A program made the translations under genes and the position numbers. A DNA stretch of 64,000 bases. Source: Homarus americanus (Eukaryota > Arthropoda > Malacostraca > Decapoda > Nephropidae). Below, in pieces: positions 11,375 through 23,125 of the stretch; the first letter of the stretch is position 1; each line of letters starts with the position of its first letter. The notes under the pieces are model-generated. The model searched no databases, was not told where the DNA came from, and saw only the letters and a list, made by a program, of their open reading frames with translations. The stretch lies in NCBI RefSeq assembly GCF_018991925.1, contig NW_024748860.1, positions 5,001 to 69,000 on the forward strand, written 5' to 3'.

Positions 11375-13718
11375 CCCACATTTTATTCCCCTCCCACCCC
11401 ATGCCCCTTCCACATTCCATGCTCCCTCCCCACACCCCTATGCCGCCCTCCCACACCCCATGCCCCCTCCCCACACCCTTATGCCCCTCCCACACCCCAT
11501 GCCTCCCTCCCACTCTATGCCTCCCTTCCACATCCTATGCTCCTCCCACACCCTATGCCTCCCTCCCCACACCCTATGCCTCCCCACTCTATGCCTCCTC
11601 CCACACCCCCATGCCTCCTCCCCCTCCCCACACCCTATGCTCTTCCCCAAATCCTATGCTCCCTCCCACATCCTATGCCTCCGTCCCACACCCTATGCCT
11701 CCCACACCCCATGCCCCTGCTCCCACATCCTATGCCTCCCTCCTCCCCACACCCTATGCCTCCCTCCCACACCCCTATGCCCCCCCTCCCACATCCTATG
11801 CCCCTCCCATCCTATGCCTCCTCCCACATCCTATGCCTCCCTCCCACGCCCTATGCCTCCCTCCCCACATCCCATCTCCTCCTACACCCTATGCTTCCCT
11901 CCCACACCTATGCCTCCCTCCCCACACTCTATGCTTCCTCCCACACCCTATGCTCCCTCCCCACAATCTATGCTTCCTCCCACACTCTATGCCTCCCTCC
12001 CACCCTATGCTTCCCTCCCCACACCCTATGCTTCCTCCCACACCCTATGCTTCCCTCCCACCCCCCCCCCTTCCCTCCCTCATGCTCCCTCCCTCTGCTT
12101 CCCTCCCACCCCACTCTGTGCCTCCCTCCCTCAATGCCTCCCTCTTACATTCTATGCCTCCTTCCCAGCCTATGCCTCCCTCCCACACCCTATGCCTCCC
12201 TCCCACACACCCCTATGCTTCCCTCCCCACACCCTATGCTTCCCTCCCCACACCCTAGCCTCCTCCCCACTGCCTCCCTCTTGCATTCTCCTCCTCCGCC
12301 CTATGCCTCCTCCACCTAGCTTCCCTCCACCCCTATGCTTCCCTCCCCATCTGCTTCCCTCCCACACTCTATGCTTCCCTCCCCACTCATGCTTCCTCCC
12401 ACCCTCTATGCCTCCTCCCTCAATGCCTCCCTCTTACATTCTATGCCTCCCTCCCACACCCTATGCCCTCTCACACACCCTGCCTCCCTCCCCACTCCTC
12501 CCCTCCCCACACTCTGCCTCCCTCCCCTGCCTCCCTCCCCACACCCGTCCTCCCACATCCTGTGCCTCCCTTCCCACACCCTATGCCTCCCTCCCCACCT
12601 ATGCCTCCCTCTCATCCTATGCCTCCCTCTCACACCCTATGCTTCCCTCCCCAATCTATCTTCCCTCCCCACTCTGCTTCCCTCCCACACTCTATGCTTC
12701 CCTCCCACCCACACTCTATGCCTCCTCCCCCACACTCAATGCCTCCCTCTTACATTCTGTGCCTCCCTCCCCGCCTATGCTCCCCTCCCACCCTATGCTT
12801 CCTCCCAGCTTCCCTCCCACTCTATCCTTCCTCCACTCTATGCTTCCCTCCCTCTGCTTCCCTCCCACCCACTCTATGCCTCCCTCCCCCTTCTGCCTCC
12901 TCTCACCCTCCCTCCCACACCTTCCTCCTCCCACACCTCCTCTCACATCCCTATACCTCCTCCCCACCCTATGCCTCCCTCCCACCCTGCCTCCCTCCCA
13001 CCTATGCCTCCTCCCCCACACCCTATGCCTCCCACCCTGCCTCCCTCCCTGCCTCCCCTCCCCTCTGCCTCCCCTCCCTATCCTATGCCTCCCTCCCCAC
13101 CCCTGCCTCCCTCCCTCCCCCTTGCCTCCCTACATCCCTATGCCTCCCTCCCCTATGCCTCCTCCCCACTCTGCCTCCCTCCCTATGCCTCCCTCCCTCT
13201 ATGCCTCCCTCCCACCCCCATGCCTCCTCCACACTCTATGCCTCTCCCCTCTGCCTCCTCCCACCCTATGCCTCCTCCACCTATGCCTCCCACCCTATGC
13301 CTCCTCCACATCCTATTCCTCCCTCCCACCCTATGCCTCCCTCCACCCTATGCCTCCCTCCCACCTATGCCTCCCTCCCTCTGCCTCCCTCCCACCCCTG
13401 CCTCCTCCCACACCCCTATGCCTCCCTCCCACACTCTATGCCTCCCACCCTGCCTCCCTCCACTCTATGCCTCCCTCCACCCTATGCCTCCTCCCATCCT
13501 GCCTCCCCTTCCACATCCTGCCTCCCTCACCCTATGCCTCCTCCCCACACCCTGCCTCCTCCCCACACTCCTCCTCCCACCCTATGCCTCCTCCCACTCT
13601 GTCCTCCCCACACCCTATGCCTCCCTCCCCACTCTGCCTCCCTCCCACCCCTATGCCTCCCATCCACCCTATGCCTCCCTCCCACCCTATGCCTCCTCCA
13701 CCTATGCCTCCTCCACAT
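11375..13718. repeat. C-rich minisatellite, about 20 bp unit, 2.3 kb
   Basis: Well over 100 imperfect copies of a unit of the type CTCCCACACCCTATGCCTCC. The left part has ATGCCCC and ATGCTCC variants. From about 12.3 kb shortened units lacking the CACAC or TATG part dominate. Repeated TATG gives many ATG triplets and false start codons. Confidence 0.96.
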
Positions 13719-13861
13719 TCAGGGTATCAGGAATCTTTATTAAGGTCGTATGGGAGTATCCAGAAAACTTGCTTCTGTGTCTCTCTGTCTGTCTGTCTGT
13801 CTATCTGTCCATCCGTCCGTCATGCCCAGCAACAACGACAGACTCTCACTGTCTCTTTACC
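13719..13861. other. Short spacer with (GTCT)n
   Basis: Unique sequence with a short CTGT/ATCT/GTCC run at about 13780-13822. Confidence 0.6.
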
Positions 13862-13872
13862 TCTCACACACA

Positions 13873-13936
<64 letters not shown>

Positions 13937-13947
13937 TATACACACAT
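13862..13947. repeat. (CA)n microsatellite
   Basis: CA run ending in ATATACACAC units. Confidence 0.96.
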
Positions 13948-14004
13948 TTGCTCCTGGGGTAGCTACACACGGTGAACCTGGCCGAACGATGTACGTATAT
14001 TTAC

Positions 14005-14008
<4 letters not shown>

Positions 14009-14041
<33 letters not shown>
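14009..14041. repeat. (GT)n microsatellite
   Basis: Pure GT run, about 16 units. Confidence 0.96.
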
Positions 14042-14044
<3 letters not shown>

Positions 14045-14109
14045 ATCTTCAAGACAGCTTCAAGTTCACCATCAAGACGCTCACTATTCTTCACTATCGT
14101 TTCAGTTCT

Positions 14110-15468
14110 GTACACCACCATCACCATCTTTTACCACCTTTCCTTCCATTATCTTCACCATCCTGCATCATCCTCCACCATCCTTCACCATCCTCCACCA
14201 TCCTTCACCATCCTCCACCATCCTCCACCATCTTCCATCATCCTTCACCATCCTCCATCCTTCACCATCCTCCACCATCTTCACCATCTCCATCAACCTT
14301 CACCATCCTTCACCATCCTCCATCATCCTCCACCATCTTCCCATCCTTCACCATCCTCCCATTCTTTACCATCCTCCACCATCCTTCACCATCCTCTCCA
14401 CCATCCACCCCCTCCACCATCCTCCACCACTTCCATCATCCTTCACCATCCTCCATCATCCTTCACCATCCTCCACCATCCTTCACCATCCTCCATCAAC
14501 CTTCACCATCCTTCACCATCCTCCATCATCCTCCACCATCTTCCACCATCCTTCACCATCCTCCACCATTCTTTACCATCCTTCACCATCCTTCACCATC
14601 CTCCACCATCCTTCACCATCTCCACCATCCTTCACCATCCTCCATCATCCTTCACCATCCTCCATACTTCACCATCCTCACCATCCTTCACCATCCTCCA
14701 CAATACTTCACCATCTCCACCATCTCCACATCTACCATCCTCCATCATCATCCATCCTCCATCTTCTCCATCCTCCACCATCCTTCACCATCCTCCATCA
14801 TCACCATCCTCCATCATCCTTCACCATCCTCCACAATCCTTCACCATCCTCCACCATACTTCACCCTTCCTCCACCATCATCCTCCTCATCCTTCACCAT
14901 CCTCCCATCTTCATCCTCCAATACTTTACCATCCTCCACCATCCTTCATCCTCCACAATACTTCACCATCCTCCACCATCCTCCACCATCCCCACCATCC
15001 TCCATCATCCTTCACCATCCTTCACCATCCTCCATCATCCTCCACCATCTTCCACCATCCTTCACCATCCTCCACCATTCTTTACCATCCTTCACCATCC
15101 TTCACCATCCTCCTGTCCTTCACCATCCTTCACCATCCTCCATCATCTTCACCATCCTCCCCATACTTCACCATCCTCCACAATCTTACCATCACCATCC
15201 TTCACCATCCTCCACCATCCTTCACCATCCTCCACCATCCTTCACCATCCTCCACAATACTTCACCATCCTCCACCATCCTTCATCCTCCACAATACTTC
15301 ACCATCCTCCACCATCCTTCACCATCCTCCACCATTCTTCACCATCCTCCATCATCTTCACCATCCTCCACCATACTTCACCATCCTCCACCAACTTCAC
15401 CATCCTTTACCATCCTCCACCATCCTCCACCATCCCTTCACCATCCTCCACAATACTTCACCATCTTT
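14110..15468. repeat. Minisatellite of CACCATCCT-type units
   Basis: About 1.35 kb of short units (9 to 20 bp) such as CACCATCCTCCACCATCCTT. Variants CATCATCCTC and CACAATACTT recur at intervals, suggesting higher-order copying. One example is the match between about 14510-14600 and 15020-15110. Confidence 0.96.
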
Positions 15469-15546
15469 CATGTCCTGGTTCCTGTGGTGGCATTTTTCCT
15501 GAAATTATTATTGTTGTCATCTTAAAGTGTTTGTTCCCATCCTCTT

Positions 15547-15548
<2 letters not shown>

Positions 15549-15600
<52 letters not shown>

Positions 15601-15602
15601 GT
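15549..15602. repeat. (GT)n microsatellite
   Basis: Pure GT run, about 26 units. Confidence 0.96.
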
Positions 15603-15657
15603 TGTTCAGATTCAAGAATTTTTATGTTATTAGTGACAAAACTTTCTTATAATAATA

Positions 15658-15712
15658 ACACAGCAATAATAATAATAATAATATATATGTAATAATAATA
15701 ATAATATAAATA
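15658..15712. repeat. (AAT)n tract
   Basis: AAT units with an internal ATATATG interruption. Confidence 0.85.
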
Positions 15713-16700
15713 ACAACAACATATAAAACACACACAGTTACCACAATACACCTCCTCTTTTGTGTAAGTTGTGAACAAACATAGTTACAATTTAAGAGAC
15801 AGGTGACGAGGCTGGCAGTATGAGGCGCCCCACACCGTCTTGGGGAAAAAATATTCTTAACATCGTAAACATCTCGTAGAGCTGGGGCGAAGTTTTCCTT
15901 GTTTTATGGCTGCTATATTTCGTGAACTGTTTTTCTTGTTTGTTTCTTTCGTTCTTACAAGCCCGTCCTGGTGTCTCTCTAGGTAGCCTGCTGGTCCACA
16001 CAAATGGTTGTTCCACCTTTGGTCAGCACGCCAGGTAGTGTACTCATTTATTTCTGAATGTACAAAGGAGAAGGACTAGTGTACAAGGACGAGTGTACTG
16101 TACAAGGACTAGTGTATAAGGAAGGACCCAATCCTCCACTCCTGGCGGGACTCGTGGCCGCTCTACGTTGGTGGGTTGTGTCAGTATTTGAGGTAAACAT
16201 AACTCAGCCCAACTTGCTTTTACACTCTACAGGAGGTGACTGATGACGTCACTCGAGGGGAGGTGACCACTTGTCTCACAAAATGTTCGATTAATATTAT
16301 TATATCACAAATAAGTTAATATATAACTGTTAAGGATATCCAGTTCTGGCTGACTTTAACGCTGAAGTTAATGTATGTAAAGATAAAACTTCGAAAACAT
16401 TAACTTTTAAGATATGAGTAGATAACAATTTTTGAAATTAAGAATATTTACTGTCAAAGTCACAAACAAATTCACGCTTTCGGAGAAGAGGCGGGGCTTA
16501 ATAGCCTAGTGTCGTCATGTAAAAAAATCGACGATCGTCTATATTTATAGTAATTTTTATATGGTCTTCTCACCTTCTCCTGGTATGATTTTATACTCTA
16601 CTTATTGACAATTATTATAGTATAATATCTAACTTAAGGACACTCAAGTATATATCTGATTGTACTTACTAACTGAACACTTTTTCATAACTTAAATTTT
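15713..16700. other. Unique sequence
   Basis: About 1 kb of ordinary sequence. At 16058-16122 there are four short imperfect repeats around TGTACAAGGACTAGTGTA. A CRE-type TGACGTCA lies at 16244-16251. No exon was recognised. Confidence 0.5.
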
Positions 16701-17374
<674 letters not shown>

Positions 17375-17986
17375 CCATTTCGTCGATGGCCGGGGACATC
17401 CTGAGAGTGACAGCCACTAGCAGGATGGCTATCAGGAAGATGGCGACGGCGACGGTGGCGCACACCAGCACCACACGGTTACGGCGCTGCTCCTCGGGGT
17501 CCAACTGTTCGGGCTGACTGTTGCGGTGGGGATTCTTGCGGTTGCGGTTGGAGGATACCGACAGTCGCGCTGACTCCAGGTCATACGGGTTTAGCACCTG
17601 TGACCCTCGCGTGCCCCTCCTGACGCCGTTCATGGCCGCGGGGTCCCTGGACGCTGAGACATCCATGAGCATGTCTGCGTCACCGCGAGATTTCCGCCGC
17701 TTTTCATGGGCTGAGAACTCTGAACGACGGTGGTGAGTGGAGGGCCGCGAGAGCGGTACCGTTCGTCGGTCTGGACGGAAGCGACAGACTGGCGTCGAGG
17801 GGACATCGCCGTGGGCCCCCAGCCCTGCGCCGCGGCGTCCATGGGGGTGAGCAGCTGCGTCTGTGCCAGGCTGCTGTAGTGGCAGCCGATGTCGTCGCGA
17901 TACCTGCGGCTGCTATGGGTGTAGGAGGTACCCCCTGACCCGTCCACCCCGTTCATCTCCGGGGCGTCTGGAGCGGCCTCCGCCAT
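17375..17986 (-). CDS. First coding exon of a single-pass membrane protein, function unknown
   Basis: This is the only convincing host coding exon. The chosen start, the ATG at 17986-17984 in context ATCATGG, opens MAEAAPDAPEMNG. An upstream in-frame ATG at 18067 would add 27 less protein-like residues. About 165 polar, Ser/Arg-rich residues follow. Then come an acidic stretch QPEQLDPEEQRRNR and one strongly hydrophobic segment of about 24 residues (17474-17403, from VVLVC to AVTL). It ends RMSPAIDEMG at a consensus donor, ATGG then GTGAGTAA, at 17375/17374. Basic residues before the hydrophobic helix suggest a cytoplasmic N-terminus (type II topology). The frame changes near 17742-17750: upstream SVASVQTDERYRSR and downstream HHRRSEFSAHEKRR are in different frames. 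One missing base in the GGGCC run would explain this. The exon is G/C-rich, unlike its surroundings. I do not recognise the family, and the rest of the gene is not visible. Confidence 0.72.
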
Positions 17987-18353
17987 GATGCTGGGCCAGC
18001 GTTTCACCTGGCGCTGCTCCACAACAACCACTGAACCACAACCTGTACATCTGTTCCTCCTCTCCACACGTCACCTGGCGCCACATTATACACGTTATAC
18101 AACACTCAAGTATTCACAATTCCTTCATTTTTCACCGATAACTTTTGCGTTAGTTTAGTTCACTAAATATTTCTGTATGGGAAAAACATGTTAAGGACGT
18201 GTTTATAACCAGGTCAGGTAATGTATCGTAAATTGTATTAAAATAGAGGAGATCAGGCGACGGACCTTAAGATTAACCCCAGCTTTTCCCTATAATTAAA
18301 TACCCTAACGCTATCTGGGGGGTTAAATTTGGTTAAGGGAGATGGTTTGGTTC
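17987..18353 (-). other. 5' side of the membrane-protein exon
   Basis: Minus-strand upstream sequence, probably 5' UTR and possibly promoter. TATAATG- and TATAACG-like A/T patches sit near 18085-18100. I see no clear initiator at the expected distance, so no promoter is claimed. Confidence 0.35.
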
Positions 18354-18375
18354 GGTTAGGTTAAGTTAGGTTGAA
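18354..18375 (+). repeat. Short interstitial TTAGG-like run
   Basis: GGTTAGGTTAAGTTAGGTT, about four units. Confidence 0.75.
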
Positions 18376-18854
18376 AATAGTTCATCTTAAGGTGAAAGAG
18401 GCTCAGGGCCACCTGGTCAACGTTATCACGGACTTAACCAAAAACTCATCAGTGAAAGATTTTAAGCTCAAGGTCATTAAGGTTAAGGTGACCTAAAACC
18501 TGTCAGTTAACTCAGGGGTCATCAGGTCCATCCTTGTTGAAGCTCGATAAGTAAACATCATTGTCTCTCCCGTTTTCTATGAGTGACGCATGGCGGACTA
18601 TTACAACTCTTTGGCGGGTTTTTTCAATTTTACTCTTGTTGTCTTGAGTAACATTAACGCTCTCCATATAAGGAATAATTACTGGATACTTTTAAATGAA
18701 CTGCTCCTATTTATATGTATCTAGTGAGGAAAAAGAGACTCGGTATAAATTTCTTGTCATTTACGATTCCCCAAAACAAATGCGAATTATGTGATTGTAT
18801 TTATTTCCTAGTGAGGGGGAGAGGTGCACAGTACGAGAGGTCCGCAATCATTCC
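18376..18854. other. Unique spacer
   Basis: Loose repeats of AAGGTCA/AAGGTTAAGG at 18400-18500. Otherwise nothing recognised. Confidence 0.5.
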
Positions 18855-19320
18855 CTGTTCCAGCTCCGTAATCTCCCTGTTCCAGCTCCATAATCTCCCT
18901 GTTCCAGCTCCATAACCCCCCTCTTCCGTCTCCATACCCCTTGTTCCAGCGCCATAATTCCCCCTGTTCCAGCTCGCAATCTCTCTTTTAGCCTAATCCA
19001 CCTCTTCCAGCGCCATAATCTTCCTGTTTCCAGCCCCATAATCTCCAGCGCCATAATCCACCTCTTCCCATAATCCACCTCTTCCAGCGCCATAATCCAC
19101 CTCTTCCAGCCCCATAATCCACCTGTTCCCTCCATAATCCCCTGTTCCAGCGCCATAATCCACCTCTTCAGCGCCATAATCCACCTCTTCCATAATCCAC
19201 CTCTGCCCTAATCCACCTCTTCCAGCCCCATAATCCACCTCTTCCAGCGCCATAATCCACCTCTTCCAGCGCCATAATCCCCCTGTTCCAGCGCCATAAT
19301 CCCCCTGTTCCAGCTCCTGC
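18855..19320. repeat. 22 bp minisatellite
   Basis: About 22 imperfect copies of a unit with CTTCCAGCGCCATAATCCAC. Left-end copies have CTGTTCCAGCTCC. Some units are shortened by loss of the CAGCG part. Confidence 0.94.
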
Positions 19321-19501
19321 TCCTTTGATCTAGCCACAGTGACACGGGTCCGTTTTAATCACAGACTTGAATGTCAACAGAATGCCAAATGGACCTGAAA
19401 GGAACAGAGAGGCTGCGTGAGGGCAAACAGAATCGAGATGAACCCCAAGCAACACTACCCCGAAAATAACCTGAAAAGACTAGAAGAAAGCCTTACCATG
19501 A

Positions 19502-19800
19502 GCACTACTACTACTACTACTACAACTACTGTTCAACTGCTCTTACTACTACTACTGTTCAACCTACTAATACTAAGTACTGTTCAACTGCTGCTATTAC
19601 TACTACTGTTCAACTACTACTACTGTTCCAGCTGCTGCTACTAACTACTACTTTAACCTTTCTACTACAACTACTGTTCAACTACTACTACTACTACTGT
19701 TCAACTGCTGCTATTACTACTACTGTTCAACTACTACTACTACTGTTCAACTACTACTACTATACTGTTCCTGCTTGCCATTACTACTACTACCTTCTTT
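19502..19800. repeat. (ACT)n array with GTTCAACTGCTG interruptions
   Basis: Runs of three to seven ACT units separated by a recurring TGTTCAACTGCTGCTATT block. The same composite occurs at 20318-20422 and 21145-21202. Confidence 0.92.
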
Positions 19801-19910
19801 TTTTTTTTTTTTTTTTACGTGGCCTCCAGCCTCCCCAATAGCCACCTTCGCCTTTTGTTACCTTAATATTAAATATCCTAATACATAAAATATCCTATCT
19901 GTGTTAAATT
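19801..19910. repeat. Dispersed repeat, copy 1 (poly-T plus GGCCTCC block)
   Basis: An 18 to 19 base T run, then a segment from GGCCTCCAGCCTCCCC to AAATATCCTAATAC. It matches 21205-21300, which also follows an ACT/GTTCAACT array. Probably the end of an unclassified repeat. Confidence 0.65.
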
Positions 19911-19924
19911 AGTTGAGCCACAGT

Positions 19925-20310
19925 CTATGCGGCATTCAGTGACTGTAGCCTCATAGTCAATATCTGCACGATTGCCAGAGTAGGAGCGGAAGCTCTCTCG
20001 TTCCCCTGAAAGGCCAAAGCCGACCGAAGGACAGTCGACATCTCATCCAGGCTGTACTTCTGGGCTGCTAGCTTATTTCGGAGATCAGCTCCAGTCTGGC
20101 ACTGAGAAACATCTTGCACTTGGCATCACGAGTTTAGTGAACACTAAGAGGTGAAGCCTTGATCATATTTGTATTCTCTCCCCATATGCCCTTCTCTTGT
20201 CGTTCTCGTTCCTCTATGCGCGGCATCGAGAGCTAGGTTACGGTGACAAACGGCATGGGATCAATCCTGATGTCGAAGAAAGCTCCTGTCATCCAGAATC
20301 CTCAAAACTT
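19925..20310 (-). pseudogene. Decayed coding relic, probably mobile-element derived
   Basis: Minus-strand protein-like fragments in more than one frame. From 20310 leftward these are TGAFFDIRID, then LSMPRIEERERQEKG, then KCKMFLSARLELISE, and in the last frame a 64-codon stretch QKYSLDEMSTVLRSALAF ending at 19925. The order loosely recalls the tail of retroelement polyproteins, where an FFDVRV-like block precedes an ECKxF-like block and a final Arg-rich helix. That comparison is from memory and weak. Stops and frame changes show it is not a working gene. It lies in the same orientation as the relic at 20423-20828 and may belong to it, split by the ACT array. Confidence 0.4.
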
Positions 20311-20317
20311 TCTCTAC

Positions 20318-20422
20318 TACTACTACTACTGTTCAACTGCTGCTACTACTACTACTGTTCAACTACTACTACTACTACTGTTCAACTGCTGCCATTACTA
20401 CTACTACAACTACTACTACTCC
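20318..20422. repeat. (ACT)n array with GTTCAACTGCTG blocks
   Basis: Same composite repeat as at 19502-19800, lying between two minus-strand coding relics. Confidence 0.9.
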
Positions 20423-20828
20423 CGAATCATTTCCTTGGTACACACACTTGGGTGGTTCAAACAGGTCAGCTGGTGACCACTTGACAATTTCTGAGTAAGT
20501 TTCTTCAACCCATATGTCCGCATTTTCCATCGACATGCCATTCCACTGTGGTGGTTGTCTCTCATTCACCTCGTGAACATCTGCTACTGTTGGAGCAGCG
20601 TTTATTGGTACTATATTTTCAGGTTGAGTAGACTCACTGCTATTATTTAGGATATCATCGGGCGGTTGGGTCCCGGCGATATCCACTGTGGCCTCCTGTG
20701 TCGGCTCCCTGACATGTGGGTTCCGACAATTGTTTCCTTTCTGCAAACCACATGGTCGGTTGTTTCTCGCACAATCACAGTTAGTGCAATTTTGGTTCTG
20801 GCTAGCACAGACGCAGCAATGTCTGTTA
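20423..20828 (-). pseudogene. Cys-rich coding relic
   Basis: The minus frame is open from the MITE edge to the ACT array. The N-terminal part is rich in Cys, Asn and Arg (HCCVCASQNQNCTNCDC, then RPC and NCRNP). Its spacing loosely resembles CXC/tesmin-type zinc-binding modules. An acidic middle follows, then a C-terminal part with WVEETYSEIVKW and FEPPKCVY. The sequence reads as real protein. Position 20829 is the MITE boundary: minus-strand codons across the MITE (KVWNIMPGN on the far side) fall in the same frame if the MITE and one target copy are discounted. Host gene or transposon gene cannot be told apart here. Confidence 0.45.
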
Positions 20829-20988
20829 CAGTGGCGGACTGGGTCAAAAATGTCTTCCGGGAAAACTTGTAAAAGGGCCACCTCAAAAAGGGTCCAAAAG
20901 GGCCCACTTAATCCCAAACATAGTCAAAGGAACCATCACTTTGGGGCCCACCGGGAAATTTCCCGGTATCCCGGTACGTCCGCCACTG
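20829..20988. mobile_element. hAT-like MITE, 160 bp, with 8 bp target duplication
   Basis: The ends are perfect 11 bp inverted repeats: CAGTGGCGGAC at 20829-20839 and its reverse complement at 20978-20988. They are flanked by GTCTGTTA (20821-20828) and GTTTGTTA (20989-20996), an 8 bp target duplication with one C/T difference. CAG-starting ends and an 8 bp duplication are hallmarks of the hAT superfamily. The element is non-coding and contains a 16 bp palindrome CCGGGAAATTTCCCGG. It interrupts a minus-strand coding relic. Confidence 0.85.
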
Positions 20989-21144
20989 GTTTGTTACCCG
21001 GCATAATGTTCCACACCTTGGGCGACAGTTACGTCCGCCTCCGACATCTGCCTTGGTCCCATACCGAAGAAGAAACTAGTTCTTATGAGGAAAGGGCGGA
21101 AAGGTGACACACTGGACTGCTGTGTCCGGGTAGTAGGGGCATAC
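20989..21144 (-). pseudogene. Upstream part of the Cys-rich relic
   Basis: Right after the right target copy, the minus strand reads PKVWNIMPGN toward the MITE, preceded by a TAA stop in that frame near 21030. It is too short and decayed for assignment. It matters only as the other flank of the MITE insertion. Confidence 0.3.
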
Positions 21145-21202
21145 TGCTACTACTACTTCTGTTCAACTACTACTGTTCAACTGCTACTACTACTACTACT
21201 TT
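21145..21202. repeat. (ACT)n array with GTTCAACT blocks
   Basis: Third copy of the composite ACT/GTTCAACTGCT repeat. Confidence 0.88.
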
Positions 21203-21204
21203 GT

Positions 21205-21300
21205 TATTAATGGCCTCCATCCTCCCCCTATAGCCACACCTTCGCCACCATTTTATTACCTTAAAATTAAATATCCTAATACCTAAGAGACCTATCCTAG
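21205..21300. repeat. Dispersed repeat, copy 2 (GGCCTCC block)
   Basis: Matches 19820-19910 from GGCCTCC to AAATATCCTAATAC, with small indels. Same orientation and same position relative to an ACT array. Confidence 0.65.
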
Positions 21301-21409
21301 CTGCTATACCGCCGTCGAGTTACCAGAATATAGCGGAGATAGTTACAGATGGCACACCTAATTTACTGTAGCTTAAATGAACTGATTTATCATGCTTAAT
21401 TAATGCAAG

Positions 21410-21990
21410 GGGTCAAATCATCATCGTACTCGAGGGGTTAGATCAACATCGTACCTGGCGTTAACCATCTCAAGCAAAACCAAGGTTAAACATCAACTCA
21501 GGTTAAATCATCATGCCAAGGGTTAAATCATCATGCTGCGCCAAAATCAACGGGGTTAAATCATCGTACCAAGGGGTTAAATCATCGTACCAGGGGTTAA
21601 ATCATCATGCTCAAGGGGCTAAATCATCTAACTCAAGGGTTAAATCATCGTACTAGGTTAAATCATCGTACAAGGTTAAATCATCCTCAAGGCCAAATCA
21701 TCTAACCATTAAATCATCGTACTCAAGGGGTTAAATCATCGTACCAGTAAACCATCATGCTCAAGGGGTTAACATCATTGTACCTCAAGGGTTAAGTCAT
21801 CATGCTCAAGGGCTAAATCATCAAACTCAAGGTTAAATCATCACCAAGGGGTTAAGTCATCATGCTCAAGGGTTTAATTCATCTTACTCAAGGGGTCAAA
21901 TCTTCATGCACAAGGGGTTAAATCATCATCGTACTCAAGGGGTTAAATCATCATACTCAAGGGGTTAAATCATCATACTCAGGTGATTAA
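21410..21990 (+). repeat. 22 bp minisatellite, GTACTCAAGGGGTTAA family, locus 1
   Basis: About 26 imperfect copies around GGGGTTAAATCATCGTAC and CTCAAG, with ATGCTCAAG variants. The same core appears inverted at 38640-39140 and in this orientation at 56540-56830. Confidence 0.92.
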
Positions 21991-22715
21991 CCACTGAAAC
22001 AAGGACCCCGACAAAGCCTTTGATACACCTGACGTAAATCCAATTAACCTGGGAAAGTTTATGTTTATCCTGGACCTCATTTAGCAGCATTAATGTTTCA
22101 GGAATTCTCTATTACCTGGCCACGCCCAGCCTAATCACCCGAATTATTCTTCGTTGGGTGATAACTCTACTCATAGTGACGTCAGATATTAGATCCCATT
22201 TTGTCACGTGTCTAATGAACCTTCCGGGATGTGTGTGTGTGTGTGTGTAGGGGGTTTCTGTGTGTATGTGTTTATTCTTACCCCCTTGTCCCTTCACCCC
22301 TCCCCTCTACCAACACCAATACACTGAAGCACTTAAGAACAACATCAACTTCTCATGACTGAACCTTAATGAAACACAAGCATGTAACCTCACTTAACCT
22401 AACCGAATCAACCAACCCTGAGATAAGATGTTGTTACTTACCCCCTTCACTCTCTCCATCACACCTCTCCCTACCCCCAGCAGCGTGGTGGTGGTGGTGG
22501 TGGTGGCTGGTCTCTTCCACCACTCCACCCCTTCCACCACCCACCTCTTCCACCCGCCCCACTGACTGATCTGCTCACTCACTCACCAGCTGCCAACAGA
22601 CCCGCACACCACAACAAGTAAAAAGCAATCATAAGTAAAATTCAGATCTGTTAATAAATAAATACAACAACATAATGAATAAATATTTAACACTTTAGAC
22701 AGATAGATGACGGGT

Positions 22716-22716
<1 letters not shown>
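21991..22716. other. Unique spacer
   Basis: Ordinary sequence with a short GT run (22229-22250) and a GTG run (22482-22506). A TGACGTCA lies at 22177-22184. No gene seen. Confidence 0.5.

Positions 22717-22769
<53 letters not shown>
22717..22769. repeat. (GA)n microsatellite
   Basis: Pure GA run, about 26 units. Confidence 0.97.
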
Positions 22770-22771
<2 letters not shown>

Positions 22772-23125
22772 TTACCTCCCTTTAAAATTTTGAGAAAAAA
22801 ATATCCATCAATACCTACAAAATGTATATCTCGCCTTAGGGAATACGGATTACGAGGAAAACGAAGACATGAGCGAATCCACAACAATCCACGAACGCAC
22901 ATTAGGATCTAGGTGATGACACGTTGGTTACTGAATCCATAACAACATCTCACTAAATACACGTCACTGATTCTTCGTCTCTCTCTCAGTATATCCCAGA
23001 TGGTCGCCCTCACTTGTCATCTTGGGCGTCTGGTCCTCTACAGCGCCGCCTTCAGTGTATATGGTGGTTCCTCTTGATGACGGACACACACACACACACA
23101 CGTCGCTGTCTTTGCAGGGTGAGTG
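22770..23125. other. Unique spacer
   Basis: Nothing recognised apart from a short CA run at 23085-23102. Confidence 0.5.

Noticed and set aside
10446..15692. A 1748-codon open frame across several C-rich arrays
   Set aside because: The frame passes through unrelated minisatellites and CA/GT runs. Other frames are also long, and composition is almost only P, S, H, L and T.
15792..16016. 74-codon minus frame as a downstream exon of the membrane-protein gene
   Set aside because: No acceptor site of convincing quality, and no protein features linking it to the exon at 17.4-18.0 kb.
17521..17736. Plus-strand 71-codon frame
   Set aside because: It is the antisense shadow of the minus-strand membrane-protein exon.
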